From Patagioenas fasciata (Eukaryota; Chordata; Aves; Columbiformes; Columbidae), in contig NC_092523.1 of the NCBI RefSeq assembly GCF_037038585.1, positions 46,579,501 to 46,643,500 on the forward strand: a DNA stretch of 64,000 nucleotides. The letters run 5' to 3'. The position numbers and the translations under genes were made by a program. Positions 47,409 through 61,252 of the stretch are shown in pieces (the first letter of the stretch is position 1; the number at the start of each line of letters is the position of its first letter). The notes below the pieces were generated by a model. It was not told the origin of the DNA, did no database searches, and worked only from the letters and a program-made list of their open reading frames with translations.

Positions 47409-50400
47409 TAGTTTAAGGAAATGGGTTTTGACTTCTGTTTTGATAAAGCTAAGACTTGTTGTTCTCCTCATCCCCTCTGGAAATTATCTCCAAATTCTTT
47501 GTGTCCATGCTGGAAAAAAGCATTTGAACATGTAACTTGAAACTTTAGAAAAGCAGTTTCTCCTGTGGTGAGCCAATTCCAGTGAAGAGGTTTAAAGAAA
47601 AGGATGGGAGCCTTGAATTTGACCTGTTCTTTCATGGAGAGTTAGTGAAAGAAGAAAAAACCTGAGAGGAGGTATGCTGAGTGACTGTGCCTGCTGAGCA
47701 ACTGCCTTGCTGTCTTTCAGTCTGGTTGGATCCTTTCTGGGATTTGAAGCTGTGGTGTGTTCAGTTATCTGCTCCATTGCAGTTGAAGTTTTGAGGCCTA
47801 AAGTTAGAAAAACTTGTGATCATTGCAGTTAAGTCCAACTGTGGCAAGAATGGAACCCTCTGAACTGCTCTGGCCTTCTGAATGTTTGGGAAGAATGGTA
47901 AATTCAGATGAATACCAAAACAGGTAGCCTAATTACATTTGATAGGGGTGATACTTGAAATGCGGCAGGATTTTTTTAACAACTCTTTTTCACCAGCACC
48001 ACTTTAGGATTGCTAAGGTTCAGCGAGCTGTCTAGTATCCACATACAAATCTTACATGTTGGATACCTAGGAAATATTGCTCTTATTTTTGATAGCAGAG
48101 AGGGATTTTAGCAGTACATAAGCCATTATATTTAATTTTTCCCTAATGGTTTTGTGGAGAGGAAGAGCGGGGATGTTTTATGATTTTCCGAAAAGAGGTC
48201 TGAAACCAGCTCAGCACAAGCACCATAACCCCTATGAGGTGTTTATGGCAGTAGCATCCCCAGCTGGGAAGAATCCCACTTCTTGGCAGTTTCTGCATAG
48301 ACTTGGAGGCAATTCTTGTCAAGTCTCCTATTGGGCTTTCTCAGGAACTGGGAGGTAATATTACAAATGGTAAGTAAATAGAGAAGCTGAATAAATGGAG
48401 AGCCAAATATGGTGTGCTTCAAAGGACACCCTTCTCAAAAGAGTTTTAAAAGGGAATATGACATAACTGAAAAACAAGGAAGAATTTATGTTTTTCTGTA
48501 TCCTACAACCCCAGATGGTTAAGAACAGCTTTGTAGCATTTTACTAATGAATATTCTTGCTCTTTGCTCCTTCTTAGCCTTCAGTAATGTGACCAAATGT
48601 CTTAGGCTGGTTACTGCTGCTTAATTTGTCTTTGTCACAGAAACAATTGTGAAAGAAGCTGTTCCTTTTAGCAGCCAAGCAAAAAAAGACCAAAAGTTTA
48701 CAGGTAGTGAAATCTCTGTACGAAAAGTGTCTTCCTTTGTGATTGATGCTGAGGCACATCAACAGGAACTCGTACTGTCAGAGGAGATAAGGGTTTTCAT
48801 TTTGCCAGTGCTGTTAGTTTGGGGCTTTTATGGGAACCAAATGTATCTTAAGGAAATATCTGAGACTTTCCCACAACATTCATAAAGTCTCATTACACTT
48901 GTTTACATTAAAAGGTCCAAATGCAGTTGTTCACATGACATTATCTGGTCGCACACAAAATGACTTCTGTGTGACCTTACAAATTTGATAAAAGTAGTAT
49001 GTAATTGTGGACAGGTTAACCTAATAGACAAAATAATAATAGTTACTTTACTGAGTAATTAAAGCCTGAAAAAGAGGGAAAATAGATCTGCTTAGATATT
49101 ATCCAGCCAAAGAAAATAAGGACTGAGACCTCAACAGTAGCTGAGATTTATGGGATTCTGATGCTTAGTGAAAAAAAAGGGCTTATATCAACTATATACT
49201 AGCTTGAAATTAATTCAACATTTGTAACTTTACATCTACATAGTAACTATTTATGTGTTTAACCATATTAATGTGAGACAGCTGCAACAGCTTCGTATGG
49301 AGATGAAGTCCACGTAATGAGCCATTTTTGCATGCAGTAGAATGGATCTAGTACTATTCATACTTTACAGTGGTGTAGAAATACGCTGTTTCACTGCAGA
49401 ACTAAGCAAACACTAGGCAAACTAATCTGTATCTCGCTGTAGGTTTTTCTGATTTTTCACTGGTTCAAAGTACAAAACTATAGATGCTTGTTATCTGCAA
49501 ACCAGCAGAAATGGCTTACTTTCCTAACTGTTACTGGTAACATGTGAAGATGAGAAGCTTTTAAAGATTACCAAAGTGTTTATCAATGACCAGTTTGCCC
49601 ATGGATGAAGTCAGATGATGTTTGAAGTTAACATCAGTAGCGCTAATTCTTCAAAGAATGCAGAGGAGCTGCATGTAAAACAGACAGACATACTGCAAAC
49701 ACACTCACCACAGGATTTATTCACTAAAAACTGTGCTTTTTTACACTTGATAGTTTGAGTTATTTGTTATCATTTAGTTCTTGCTTTATGTATTAAGGAG
49801 TTTGTTTTCAAGGTGAGATCACTCTGACAGACACACTGATATGTTAAGTGGGTATTCATTAAGGATTTCATTCTTCTCTTGAGTTCTGTGCTAGTTTTAC
49901 TTGCTTGAAAAGGCTTTGAACCACTGCATTTTGCAGCAAGAGACATTTCTCACTTCAGTTATGAAATTATCCCATCCACTCTTGACATACACTCTTAGCT
50001 TTTATTGCTGGAAGTCCAGAGATAAATAACTATACAATTGAGTTTCAGAAGGGAGTTTTTACACTTAATGTGTGAATCCTACAGCTTGTTTAATTCCTGC
50101 AATGCATTTTTTCCCCTGTTGCTTTCGCTGTTTGGGGATTGGTAGCCTGAGCTGTGGACAGGGCTCTTTGTCTATGATGTTATCATCCATAGCAGCAGTC
50201 ACGCCTGCCAGCAGCTGCCTGGAAGTTTTCTCATGAAGTTCTAGTCCAAAACACCTGATTGTTCCAGGCTTCCCATAATTTGTCCTTATGCCTTTATTGC
50301 AAAACATTGTCAATACTTAGTAGCAACGTATTTTTGTTGTCTTTGGGAAAGTGTTTTCTTTCCTTCAATTGTTTTGGTTATTTACAAAGTAGCAAAATTT

Positions 50401-53400
50401 GAACGGAATTTGCCGTTTTGAGTTGTTCAGTGTATTCTGTTCTTTTGCTTTAAAATTGTCTTTCTAGTGTAATTAATTTAGGTTACTAAACTTCCTTTTT
50501 CCCTTGAACTGGAGGGGCCTCTCTTTTATTTTTCCTTTTCTTCTTGCTAGTAGGCTGAGATGGAGGAACCATAACGACTTCAGAAAGAGTATTTTTTGGC
50601 TCCGAAATTATCATGGAAATTCATGTTATTTTTTATGACGGGTGAATTACTCTAATTTGGTGGAAATGGATCTTTGTATTGTGGGGTGTGAAAAGCCTGA
50701 CACTGTAGGCAGCATGGTGTTAGTGTTGAGGGCAGCTTTAGTACAAAGACCTGTACCACTTGGTACCCACAATGTGTATCTGTTGCATTCTCTGAAGGCT
50801 GAAAACCTGGATTTCTCTGATCATCTCATTTTCCCAGAATTTTGTGCTGAGTTTCCCCTTTGCTCCTTTTCTGCTTTTATAAATGAAACTGCACACCATT
50901 GTGTTTCATAGTGCTTAGTCTGTGGGTTGATATAGCTTGTGTTGATTATCACCAACTATAATAATTCAAGTCTTGGTTAGTCCTGCAAAGTATGACTAAG
51001 CAGCTCCTGATTCTGATGCATTCCCTAGCTTCTTAAGCAGTGCCTATAGAAGATGCCTATCAAACTGAATGGAAGTAAGTACTCTTTTACAGAAAATAAG
51101 GTAAAATGGTACAGATTTAGTAGAGGAACACTTTGCAGTTCCAGCTTTTTGACCTGCCATATAGAGTAGTTTTTTATAATTGTATAGGAAATTATATAAG
51201 AGGTTAGAAAATAACTCGGAGGGAAAAAAACCTTATTTAAAAAAAAAAACAAAAACAAAAAACACACAACTTTTTTTTTTTTTTAAATTCTCATGCTAGA
51301 TTTTAGCCTGAAATGAAAGGAAACATTATTTTAGCTACTCTTTAGTTGCGTCTTTCCAGGCCAAGTATAGTATGACATGTGCTGTGATCCTGCTATTACA
51401 CAGCAGAGGCAGGAACTGTTGGTGACCCAAAAATCCCACTGTAACTCTTAGGATGAGGCAACGGAGCCCTCTCACCATTATTTCTAATTATAAGAAAGGT
51501 AAATTCAGTTAATGACAGAACAGATGAGCTGGCTCTCAGTACTTGCCTGTATTGTTGTCCATTCTAACTGCACGAACATACGACACACGGTGCTCCAGCA
51601 GATTTAAACTTGACAGCTGGTTCATGAACAACTGTGTGTGTACAGAGCACTGGTGTTATCACTGGGAGTTGCGCAGCCAGCGTTACGAACCTTTAGTCTT
51701 TAACTAGTGTGGCTAATCATGGAGAAGTAAACAGAATCCTCTAGAGGAGGAGAAGGGAAAAGGGGAAGGCTTCAGAAAATGTGACCATGATGTTGGCATT
51801 GGAAAAGTGACAGAAGAATCAGGAGGTAATGTGAAGGGTCTTTTAAAGAATTAGTTACGTTTAACTAATGAATCTGTCACCTTTGGCTTTACTGGGGACT
51901 GCTTAAATAGTTTGCAGGAGTCGATACAGTTAACTTCCATTAGCTGTAATTGTGCATTCCTAGCACAACTAGGCAAGAGCTTTAGGAAGTTCCTTGCCTT
52001 AATTTGTCAGCCTGGATTTTATATTACAAAGTATAGTAGCAGTAGTGCATGTAGGAAGCAGTGCATTTATTTGCCTGGTATTTTCTCCTGATAATGGCAA
52101 TCTTTTGTGAGTAAAGAATAGCATCGTTTCTATGGACAGTTTTCAGACACAGAGAAACCATTTTAAATTGTCCCTAGTGAGAGAAAATAAATGTAAATCT
52201 CACTGTTCCATCTTACAGTGCCTTTGGAGACTGCTTCTCTGGCAGATGGAGAATGCATTGCAACTTCAAATAATGTTTTGCCCTTTAAAAAGAGCACAAA
52301 GTATAATTTTTGTTGTTGTTTATTTTTTCTATAAATCTCTTTACCTTGCTTACAAATCTTTTAAAGTATATTGCACAGCCTAGCAGATAATTATTATAAT
52401 CAAGTACTTGGCAAGCATCCTCTGCTGTGTGGCAATCCTGTTTAGCTCAGCTGCTGTCAAGGAGCAGTTTCTTTTTTTCCATGTAGGCTGTTAATGTGTG
52501 TTAATGATAAAGTAGCTCTACCAAGGATTATTAAAGACAGCTCACTGTTCATGAGCTGCGGCTGCTACTTACATGGTCACTGTGTTCCCTTAATTCTAGA
52601 GGTACTTCCAATCCATTCTGCATTTGCTTCAAAACATACTCCCACCTGTGCTCCTGGTGGATGCAACATGCATGACGCTGCCAGATGTACGTTCTGGCCG
52701 GGCTGCTGGAGCATTAGGTTACAGATGTGAAAGCAGCTCAGATGACAGAGCTGTGAATCTGAAAAGAGCATGGTGGCTGTGTGGAGATCATGTTTCTGTA
52801 TCCTGTCACAAAAAACTGTGTCTGCAAAACATAGCGTTTGATTGCTGAAGTGTACAGACTTCTCAAAGTGTGGATGTGTGGGGCTGGTAGGCCAGATGGA
52901 CTACACTTACTTTTGTGGTAGAGCAGGTGCTTTCCCACCAATCCCCTTCACTCTCAGCATAATTGATTATTTCATAAATCTCTGAGGTGTCTTTTTTAAC
53001 ACCTTATAAGAATCACATTTAGAAATGCCATTTTCCTGCTTTTTTCCTGTCAAGATTGCTCTCCTCTCTTTTCATTCTTAGTTTTCACCTCTTTCTGAAA
53101 AGTCTTCTTCTTTGATGGTGGCACATGTGTATTCATGGTGCATGTTTTTTCCCTTGGAACTGACTTTTTTAAAATGTCAGGTTTTAATTTTAACTTTTCC
53201 ACATAAGACATAGGTTTTCCTCCAACTGCACGCCTCCCCTCACCATATCACTTCTCTGCTTAATTTGTTACTCAGAGCTGCACAGGTTCTGTATTTGCTT
53301 TAGGCCACATATGTTCTTCCATTATTCCCTAATGTCAATTTATGTTCTTTAACCTTTCTACCACTTGATTGCTGTCCTGCTCTGTGCACCATTATTGCAT

Positions 53401-56400
53401 CTGCCAGTTAAGTGAGTTCCATACTTTATGGTGAAGTGAATCTAAATGCCAAAAGTTGGTATGGAGGTATGCCACAGTGATGTCTGTTGATGTCAGCTAC
53501 CATGATGATAAAGATGTCAAGAAGAGAGAGCAATCAGCTCTGTCTTTCTTCTTGGTGGAGGACTCTGGCACATTGATTGGAGTCTCTTCTTTGAAAGATC
53601 ACTTAATGCCATTTCACCTTCCATGAGTAAGTGATCATTAGCAATGATTAGTTATTACCAGTGTTCCCACAGGTTCAGGAGACCTTACTGCAGTCCCCAT
53701 GGATGGCAGCATGTATGGACATCAAGGATTACTAGATCATCATCAGTGGAGAAAGATCTTTACTGGCACTGCTCCACCATTTTCTAGGACACTGTCAGAG
53801 GCTGAGGTTTCCCTTTTCTACAGTGCTGACCAATACCAGCTTCATACTCAGTCAAGGGAATGGTTTGTTTTAGTGCTGAATGATGAGAGTCTGCAGATCC
53901 ATTAGCCCAGCTTCTCAGCTCAAGCCGTGACTGATGTCAAATATTTCCTATTTGAGCAATAGGAAATAGAGAATAAAGATCGGTATTGTTTATCTTGGCC
54001 AGCAAATGAACAAAGGGATACAGTAGAGGAATTATGAAATAATGAATAGTTTGGAGTAGATATTAGGAGCTTTTCACTCCTTGTCTAACAACATAAAGTA
54101 CTCTATTAAAAAGGAAAAGATATATATTAAAAAATGATGAGATAAAATTCTTCCTGACTAGAAAATCTGTAGCCATGGCTTGTCTTGGTTAATAGTTTAA
54201 CACCTTTGAATAAAGCTTGGACATCTATGCACATAACACGAGACAGTCCATTCAGAAAAGTTTGGGAAAGAATGAAACCCTAAACTTTGGTTATTATCCT
54301 ATTTAACTATTAAACTTCTGTTGAATCCTTCTTGGGGGAGAAGGAGAAAGGAGAGGGGAAGAGAGGAGTTTTATTGACTGTGGGATTCTTGCATCTTACT
54401 CTTCAGGCTCTGGCATTAGTCATTGTCTAGGAACAAGGTCCTGGACTAAAAACTCACTTGTTCTGCGCAGTCTGGAAGTTTTATATCTTTATATAGAGTT
54501 CCTGCAAATGCTTCAGTTTCACTTGGAGAACAAGGAAGGAAAAAAAAAAAGGAGGTTATAATGTGGCAGGACGAACTAGGAAACAAGCTCTGTTTCTGTC
54601 CATTGGAACAACATCTTGAGAATAAAATATGCTGGTGTATTTACAAGCAAAGTGGAAACCAGTGGTGCAAAGTGGAAAGAGCACACACTGTAACCCAGAT
54701 ATCCCCATCTCTCTACTCTATGGTCTCCAGTGTCTCTTGTGTGGCTGAAATATTATTGCTCTGTTGCGAAATTGTAGCTGCTGTCATTCCCATTTGTGTA
54801 GTTTAACAGGAGCCAGGTCTCTGTAAGAAACTGTTTGTTTGAATTGTTAAATGAAAAGACTGTTGCTATGTGTCTGCTGTATAGCTGCTGGTGAGGGGGA
54901 GTTGTCACTCTCTGTGGGGATATGGGAAAGGACAGAACCAGGGATAGGGATGAAATGACATGGTAGAGGTTGGGAAAAACAAGCTATTTTTTTGGCCAGG
55001 TGGTGAAAAGCTCAATAAAGGCACCTGAGATTAACTAGCATAATGGACAGGTACCAATAGTATGTATGAGAGAATGAAGCAATTGAGAGCAAAATCTCAT
55101 TATTCAGCAGTTTCCTATCCTAATGTGTCTTTTTAGTTTCTCCAGAAAATGGAGGAACATTACACAACAATTAAAATTAAAGAGCTACAAATTTAGCACG
55201 TAGGTGTGACAAAACTGCAGGGATCCCTTTGGCTTAATAAGAATATCTGGTCTGTTTATAGTTTAAATATCATGCTACAAATGGTCTTATCCATTAGTTC
55301 GAGGAAAAAAAAGTAATGAGGAAATAGGCAATGAATCCTCTAAAAGTAACACATGTGATAAAGTGATTTAGTGTTAGAGACATACTGTCTGAATATTCAG
55401 GGAGGCCTCAATCCTCTCTAAACATATGGATGTGCAAATTCTGCATACACCAAGTTGGACATACACTTCTTTTTGGAGTTGCTATGTTTTTAATTTTTGT
55501 TTCTGCAAAGCAGATACTGAAGAATCCCTCTATTTGCCAGCTGCGTCTTGCTCTTCTGATCACTGAAGCTGAAATTTTTTCCAGTTAGCTGCTTTGATCA
55601 CTGAAGGGGCTATATCCAAAATGTTCAGAACCGGTCCCCAGAACAGAGTATTTCCTTTTCCTAAGAGAAAGCAAAAGACTTCAGAGAATTCTGGAGCTGA
55701 GCAAATGGACCTAAGCATCTGGTTTTCATCATCTCGCACTTCAAAACAGCTCTGACTTCTGCTGTGCAAGAAGTATAGGAACAATGTAGAACTCCAGTGT
55801 CCTGTTTGTGGCAGAATTCCTTATCAGATAAAAAAAAGGGATGCGTCTGTCTGTATCATTGATTTGGCCAATTTATACCCTGTCAGCCCTTCTCATTTCC
55901 TTCCTGGAACTTAATCCATCTGTTGCTTTTACTAATTAAAATTTGTTCACTCAGACATTCAGCCTTGTCTGCAAAGGGGATGGATATACTTCTGGCCCTG
56001 TAATTCTGAGATGGTGTAGTTAATGACCCAGATGTTACTGTGTTCATTTGAAGAACTGTAGCTTGTGAAAAGTGTGTGTACACAATTGTTTTCAGTATCG
56101 ATATTAGGCTTAGTTGGCATGATAATATGTATCAGCTAAATTTACTAGCCCTTTACTGGACAGAGTTTTCATTGTATGCATAGTAAGTATAATTCTTATA
56201 ATACTAATTAGGAACTGTAGTTTGGGAGCAGGAAGTAATTTATAGTAAGGTCTGGTTTAGATATTGAGGATGTTTAAAAGCTCTATCCTTAGAACAGCTT
56301 ATATTAACTTTAGAGTAGCAGTGACTTCATGGTGCTTCTGCATATTGTTGCTTAGACATCATGGATCATAGGTGGTGAACTTTAACTTTTTGAGAATGGC

Positions 56401-58023
56401 TTTGCCATCTCTGCATATTCAAAGCTGGACCATCTGAGTCGTATTTGTAAAATATATAGCTAACTTAAATTGAAGAAATTGCTGGTCTAGTTACACACAT
56501 TTCTTGTGCACTCGATGGGTTTTGTATTTCAGACCCAATAAAGAACTGAAGGCTTCTTTTTTGTTAGACAGTATCCCAGATTTTGCTTTGTGTCATGCTG
56601 TTGAGGTTAAGATTTTGCGTGTTCTGTGCCTTTTGATCTTTCTGATGATTGCTTATTGTTGCACATTGTAGTCTGCTGGCCTCTAAATTGTGTGAATGTG
56701 AGACTTGTATAGAGCAAAAATAGCTAGAAATGTAGACATGCCGTGTTGGAGAGTTAGGAAACAAAATTGGGATGTATATGAAAAATTGACTTAGAAGGAA
56801 GGAGAGGAGAAATGTCTCTATACTTTGTGTCATGCTTCATTTCTGCACCAATCATTAGGAGATATATAGATCCCCTGCTAATTTTTTGTCTACAATGAAT
56901 GAAATAAGAAAATATTTTTTTAAAGTGCTATGAATACATTATTCAAGCTGTGAGTTTGGCCATGTTTTAAATTTTCCATAAAAGCAGAAATGAGCTAAAA
57001 GAGCCCTCATCTGCTTACTTCCAAATATAAATTGGCTCTGATTTATAAGACTCCAGTTACACAAAATATATGCTTTCCTTAGGAGGGAGTTTATTCTTCT
57101 TTTTAATGCTTAGGGACACAGCTTTACAGGGCATAACTGAAAGTAGTTGAGGCCATATTTCTGAGAGCCAAGCTAAGGTGCTCATTGAAGATTAGAAGAT
57201 GTTATTAACAGTGTGATATTGCATGTAAGCACATCAACGTGTATTCACAAGAGGACATGGCAGTAGGTGCCAACTTTCTGAAGAGATTCAGATGCCACAA
57301 CCAGCAGGTCATTCCCTGTGGGATTTGCAAAGTTCTGTGACTTCTGTTGGCACAATAATGCCTTAAGAAAAGAAAAACCCAAACAACCCCCCTCCTCAAC
57401 AAACAAACCAACCTTTGATTCTAAGTGTTGTCAGACTCCTTCAACAAAAGGATGAAGTCAGCATCTTGGAGAGCCAGGAGCTGGAACAGAAGCTGATCTT
57501 TTCTCTTGTCCTAGCTGCAGAAGGACATGGGAGGATAGTCAGGCTCCAGCAGTGGTCTGAACAGTGAAAGGCATTTGATATTTCTTAATATTTGGCAGAC
57601 TACTTGAATAAGCATTCAAAATCAGTGTTAGGCAACCTTTGCCTGTCTATGCTGATGTGTCCTGTAAAACACATTTTGAAGTGGTGCTGTTGAACATCAC
57701 TATGCTGATCCAAACAAAAACCAAAAAATAATAGGGTGATGATAATAATTATATTGTTGTTATCTGACCTGCATTGGTATTAATACCATCTGCTATAGCC
57801 ACTACAAAACCTGATTCTTAATGGATGCAAACAAAACACCTGTTTTTCAATGGTGTGTAGATGAAAGTATGTAAATCAAACAAATTTATTGGCATTTAAC
57901 TCATTGACTCAGGAAACAGGATAAAGAATTGTAACAGAAGTATGGGTAGAAGGAAGCCCACCACTATCTGAAGAAATGAACAAACTGGAACAGCAGGTCA
58001 AAAGCTGATGTGTGTGTTTTTCT

Positions 58024-58067
58024 GTTTGTTTGTTTGTTTGTTTGTTTGTGGTTTTTGTTTGTTTGTT
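58024..58067 (+). repeat. (GTTT)n microsatellite
   Basis: Six near-perfect GTTT units, a short interruption (GGTTTTT), then further units. It probably varies in length between individuals. Confidence 0.9.
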
Positions 58068-61000
58068 TTTTGGGATTTTTTTGTGGAGGACTCCTTCCTG
58101 ATTTATGGGAAGGTGGTGACCAGTCAACTCACTGCTTCAGAAAACATCTGCATGCAAAGCATAGAACAGCCACTGCTCTAATGGGAGGGAGTGGTCTCTG
58201 GGTGGACCCTCTCTGCGACCTTCTCTGGGCTCAAGCAAAGCTGTACATTTTCTGAGGCAGCCTTCTGCTAGGGCCAGTAATGATATCTCAAAGGTTACTC
58301 CTCCAGTGACAGCAGCCCTCCAACTGGCCTTCCACGCTATCCTTTCAGATATGTTAATCCACCACATTTTTCCAATGAGTGCAGCAGTTTACAAGTGTAT
58401 TTGTAAGTTGAAATTTAGGCAGCCTACTTATGGTCTTTGTTTACTGTAAAGATACTATAACAAATCTTTTTCTCTGACAGCAAAATCAATTTAAGAGATT
58501 TCTACCTTGGCTGCTTGTTTAATCTTGCTAGTGTGACTCTAAAGTGAACTAGGGAAAAAATTTTTGAAATAACCTGGCTAAATACAAATAAAGGTTCTTG
58601 GGTTTTATGCTGTTTTCTGTTTCTTTAAGTGGAGGATTTAAGCTCTGCTCTTAGTGATCTTGTTCACAACGTGGTTCCATAAATAGTTGTATCAGTCTAA
58701 CCAGGAGTATTGGTTGCAGCATTGTGGTTTGTGGGCAGGCATTAGCAGCTGAGACTGGTTTTGGGACTTGGAAAATGTTTGCGCAAACATGCGTAAGTGT
58801 GCAGTTTCAGCCTGTCTTAAATCCATGCTGCTTCTGAAAGAGCTTTTAGGCTATACCCAGACTGCGCTTTCCTGCCATTACCATTTGCCCTGGGGTCAGC
58901 TGCCTCAGGAACTGACCTGGCTGAAATCTAATGTTGCACCAATAATGTAGTTTTTATGATGAGCTTTGTCTGGATCATCTCCCTGATCTGACTTGAAGTC
59001 CAGTTGCACAAACCTGCACGCCACAAAGGAAGGGGCAACCGGGTGCAAGGTTGCTTATTCACTTCTGCACTTCTTTCTCTCCCTTGCAGCATCCTCCTGT
59101 AATCTATCTATTAGAGACATGAGTATATATACAATACATATGTATCTTTTTATCATTAGTGTTCAGTTTTAAGGTCACGCACTTACTCTGCATTCTGGAT
59201 ATGTATTAATCATTTAGGCTCAGCTAGCTAGGTGTATCACATTACAGCTTTATAAATATAGTAATTATGTTGATTTATCTAAGCAAAAAATTGAGTTATT
59301 TTAATTAATGTAATAACAGATACTGCCAATAAGTCATACTATAAATTTATTGTTCATAGCAAGGTATTCAAATGGGAAAAATGTTTTAAGGAACAAGACA
59401 GCTGTTACCTCGAGTCATTGCTTTCTAAATCATCTTTTTAAATATCATTTTAAAATGAATCCTGCCACTGAAAGTTAAAACATGCTCCAGTGCAAGATGA
59501 TTTAAATAACATGTTCTTTACAAAATATTTCTTCATTTGTGTGATAGATATTCTAGATTATTAAATCCATGACTCCTTGCTTTATGCAATTAACACAGAA
59601 TAGGGAAATTTTTGTACTTTGCTGTTGCTTGGCAGAGATACTCGGAGCTCTGTAACTTACTAAAATTATTGAATAAAATTGGATTTGTACTTAAACTCTT
59701 AGCAGTGCATAGCAAGGCTTTAGCGTGTTATAAAATCTAAAGTTATTGCAGAGTATGTGAGCAGCATTAATGAATGAATGAAGCTGCTTTTACTGAAAAG
59801 TAGGAGTCTTGACTTTGATGATTAAATTAGACTTTAGTCCTGCAAATATTTGCTGGTTGCTATGAAAATTGGTTTTCCTTCCTCAGATACAGGTTCTCTT
59901 GAAATTTCTTTTCATCCAGTTTACATGGGCAATAAAAATAAATTTTGTTCTATTTGGTTATACTTGCATGATAAGAAGGAAGCCAATTAGACCAAATAGA
60001 CTGATGGAGTTGATGGTCCTTATAGCAGACATTTTTGGTGCTGGAACCTGAGCTTCCTGCTCCCAAAGAATGCTGTATAGCCACTACTCTACCATATAAC
60101 AGGTAGGCATTAGCAACACTACTTCTTGCTATTGATTCAGACATCAACAACTATATTTTGTACTGGTCCAGATCCTGCTGATGTGATGAAGGCACGCCTT
60201 CCAAGTTGGGCCTGCCTCCCACACTTCTGAGTCCTTGGTAGCACCAATGGGATTTAGCTGCTTGTGCCATTTTGTGAGAGAGGTAGCAACAAAACTGAAG
60301 ACATTCAGGAACTTTTGGGTTTAAATTAAGTGAATTAGGGCTCTAGCTAAAACCAGAGCAGGAATTGCAGATTGCTATATGGACTAAAATGCCCCATTCT
60401 TCTCGCATCTGGACTTGGCTTGCTGGATGATGTCTGTTTTTCAGAATGAAAGCATGATGCTGTAATGTACTTATGCTGTTTTCTCCTGCAGTGATTTTAA
60501 TCCTCCTTGCTTTCTATAGACTAACTGAAAACAGTAAATCAAAGATTTGTCAATATTTTTATTTGAGGTTTGTTCATTGTCATAAATTATTTTGCACCTT
60601 CTAGCTAAGGAAGAGGAGTTGAATTCTCACTTTTTCAGTTCTTACTCTAGTGAATTGTAGGGAACTCAACTGAAAAAAAGTGAGTCATCTTCTGGGCCTT
60701 TATGTTAGAGGGGTGGGAGGTTTGTTTTGTTTTCTTCTGTTCATCTCCAAGGTGGTGAGCACAGAAGGAACAAGGAGCAGTGATTAGCGTCTCTTCCTCT
60801 CCAAATGGAGTGGCATGGCTACAGCGTTCCTCGTTTTCTAGGTGATGTTGTTCTGGGACTAACCTACCCATGTATTTTCTAAGGAGCCTGAATGCCATTG
60901 CTGGTTATGGTTTCTGTATTTTTAATTAGAAGGCTGTTGAGATTTAATTAATGAATATTCCTGATGAGACTTGAATGAAGCAGTTATGAGCATCTTTGGA

Positions 61001-61231
61001 AAACTGATGACAGTTATGGGAGTGACATGGAGGAACCAGGATCTGCTGCAGAAGAGGTTTGCAAGGTCGTGTCTGTGTAATGCTCAGTGTAGGCTGTTCA
61101 GCTGTGGTAGTTTCTGTGCTACAGGAGGTGAAAAGAATGCGGAAAGATTGATGTCAGGTCCATTGACCTGCCTAGCACAGTGAAGACATTTTGCATCAGA
61201 GCAAGGACAGTGACTAAGGATTTTGCTATGC

Positions 61232-61252
61232 TTTGTTTGTTTGTTTGTTTTT
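61232..61252 (+). repeat. (TTTG)n short microsatellite
   Basis: About four to five tandem TTTG units ending in a T-run. Confidence 0.8.

Noticed and set aside
58010-58255. Frame across the GTTT repeat, and the repeat as a CRISPR-like array
   Set aside because: The tandem units are 4 bases with no spacers; this is a microsatellite in a vertebrate genome.
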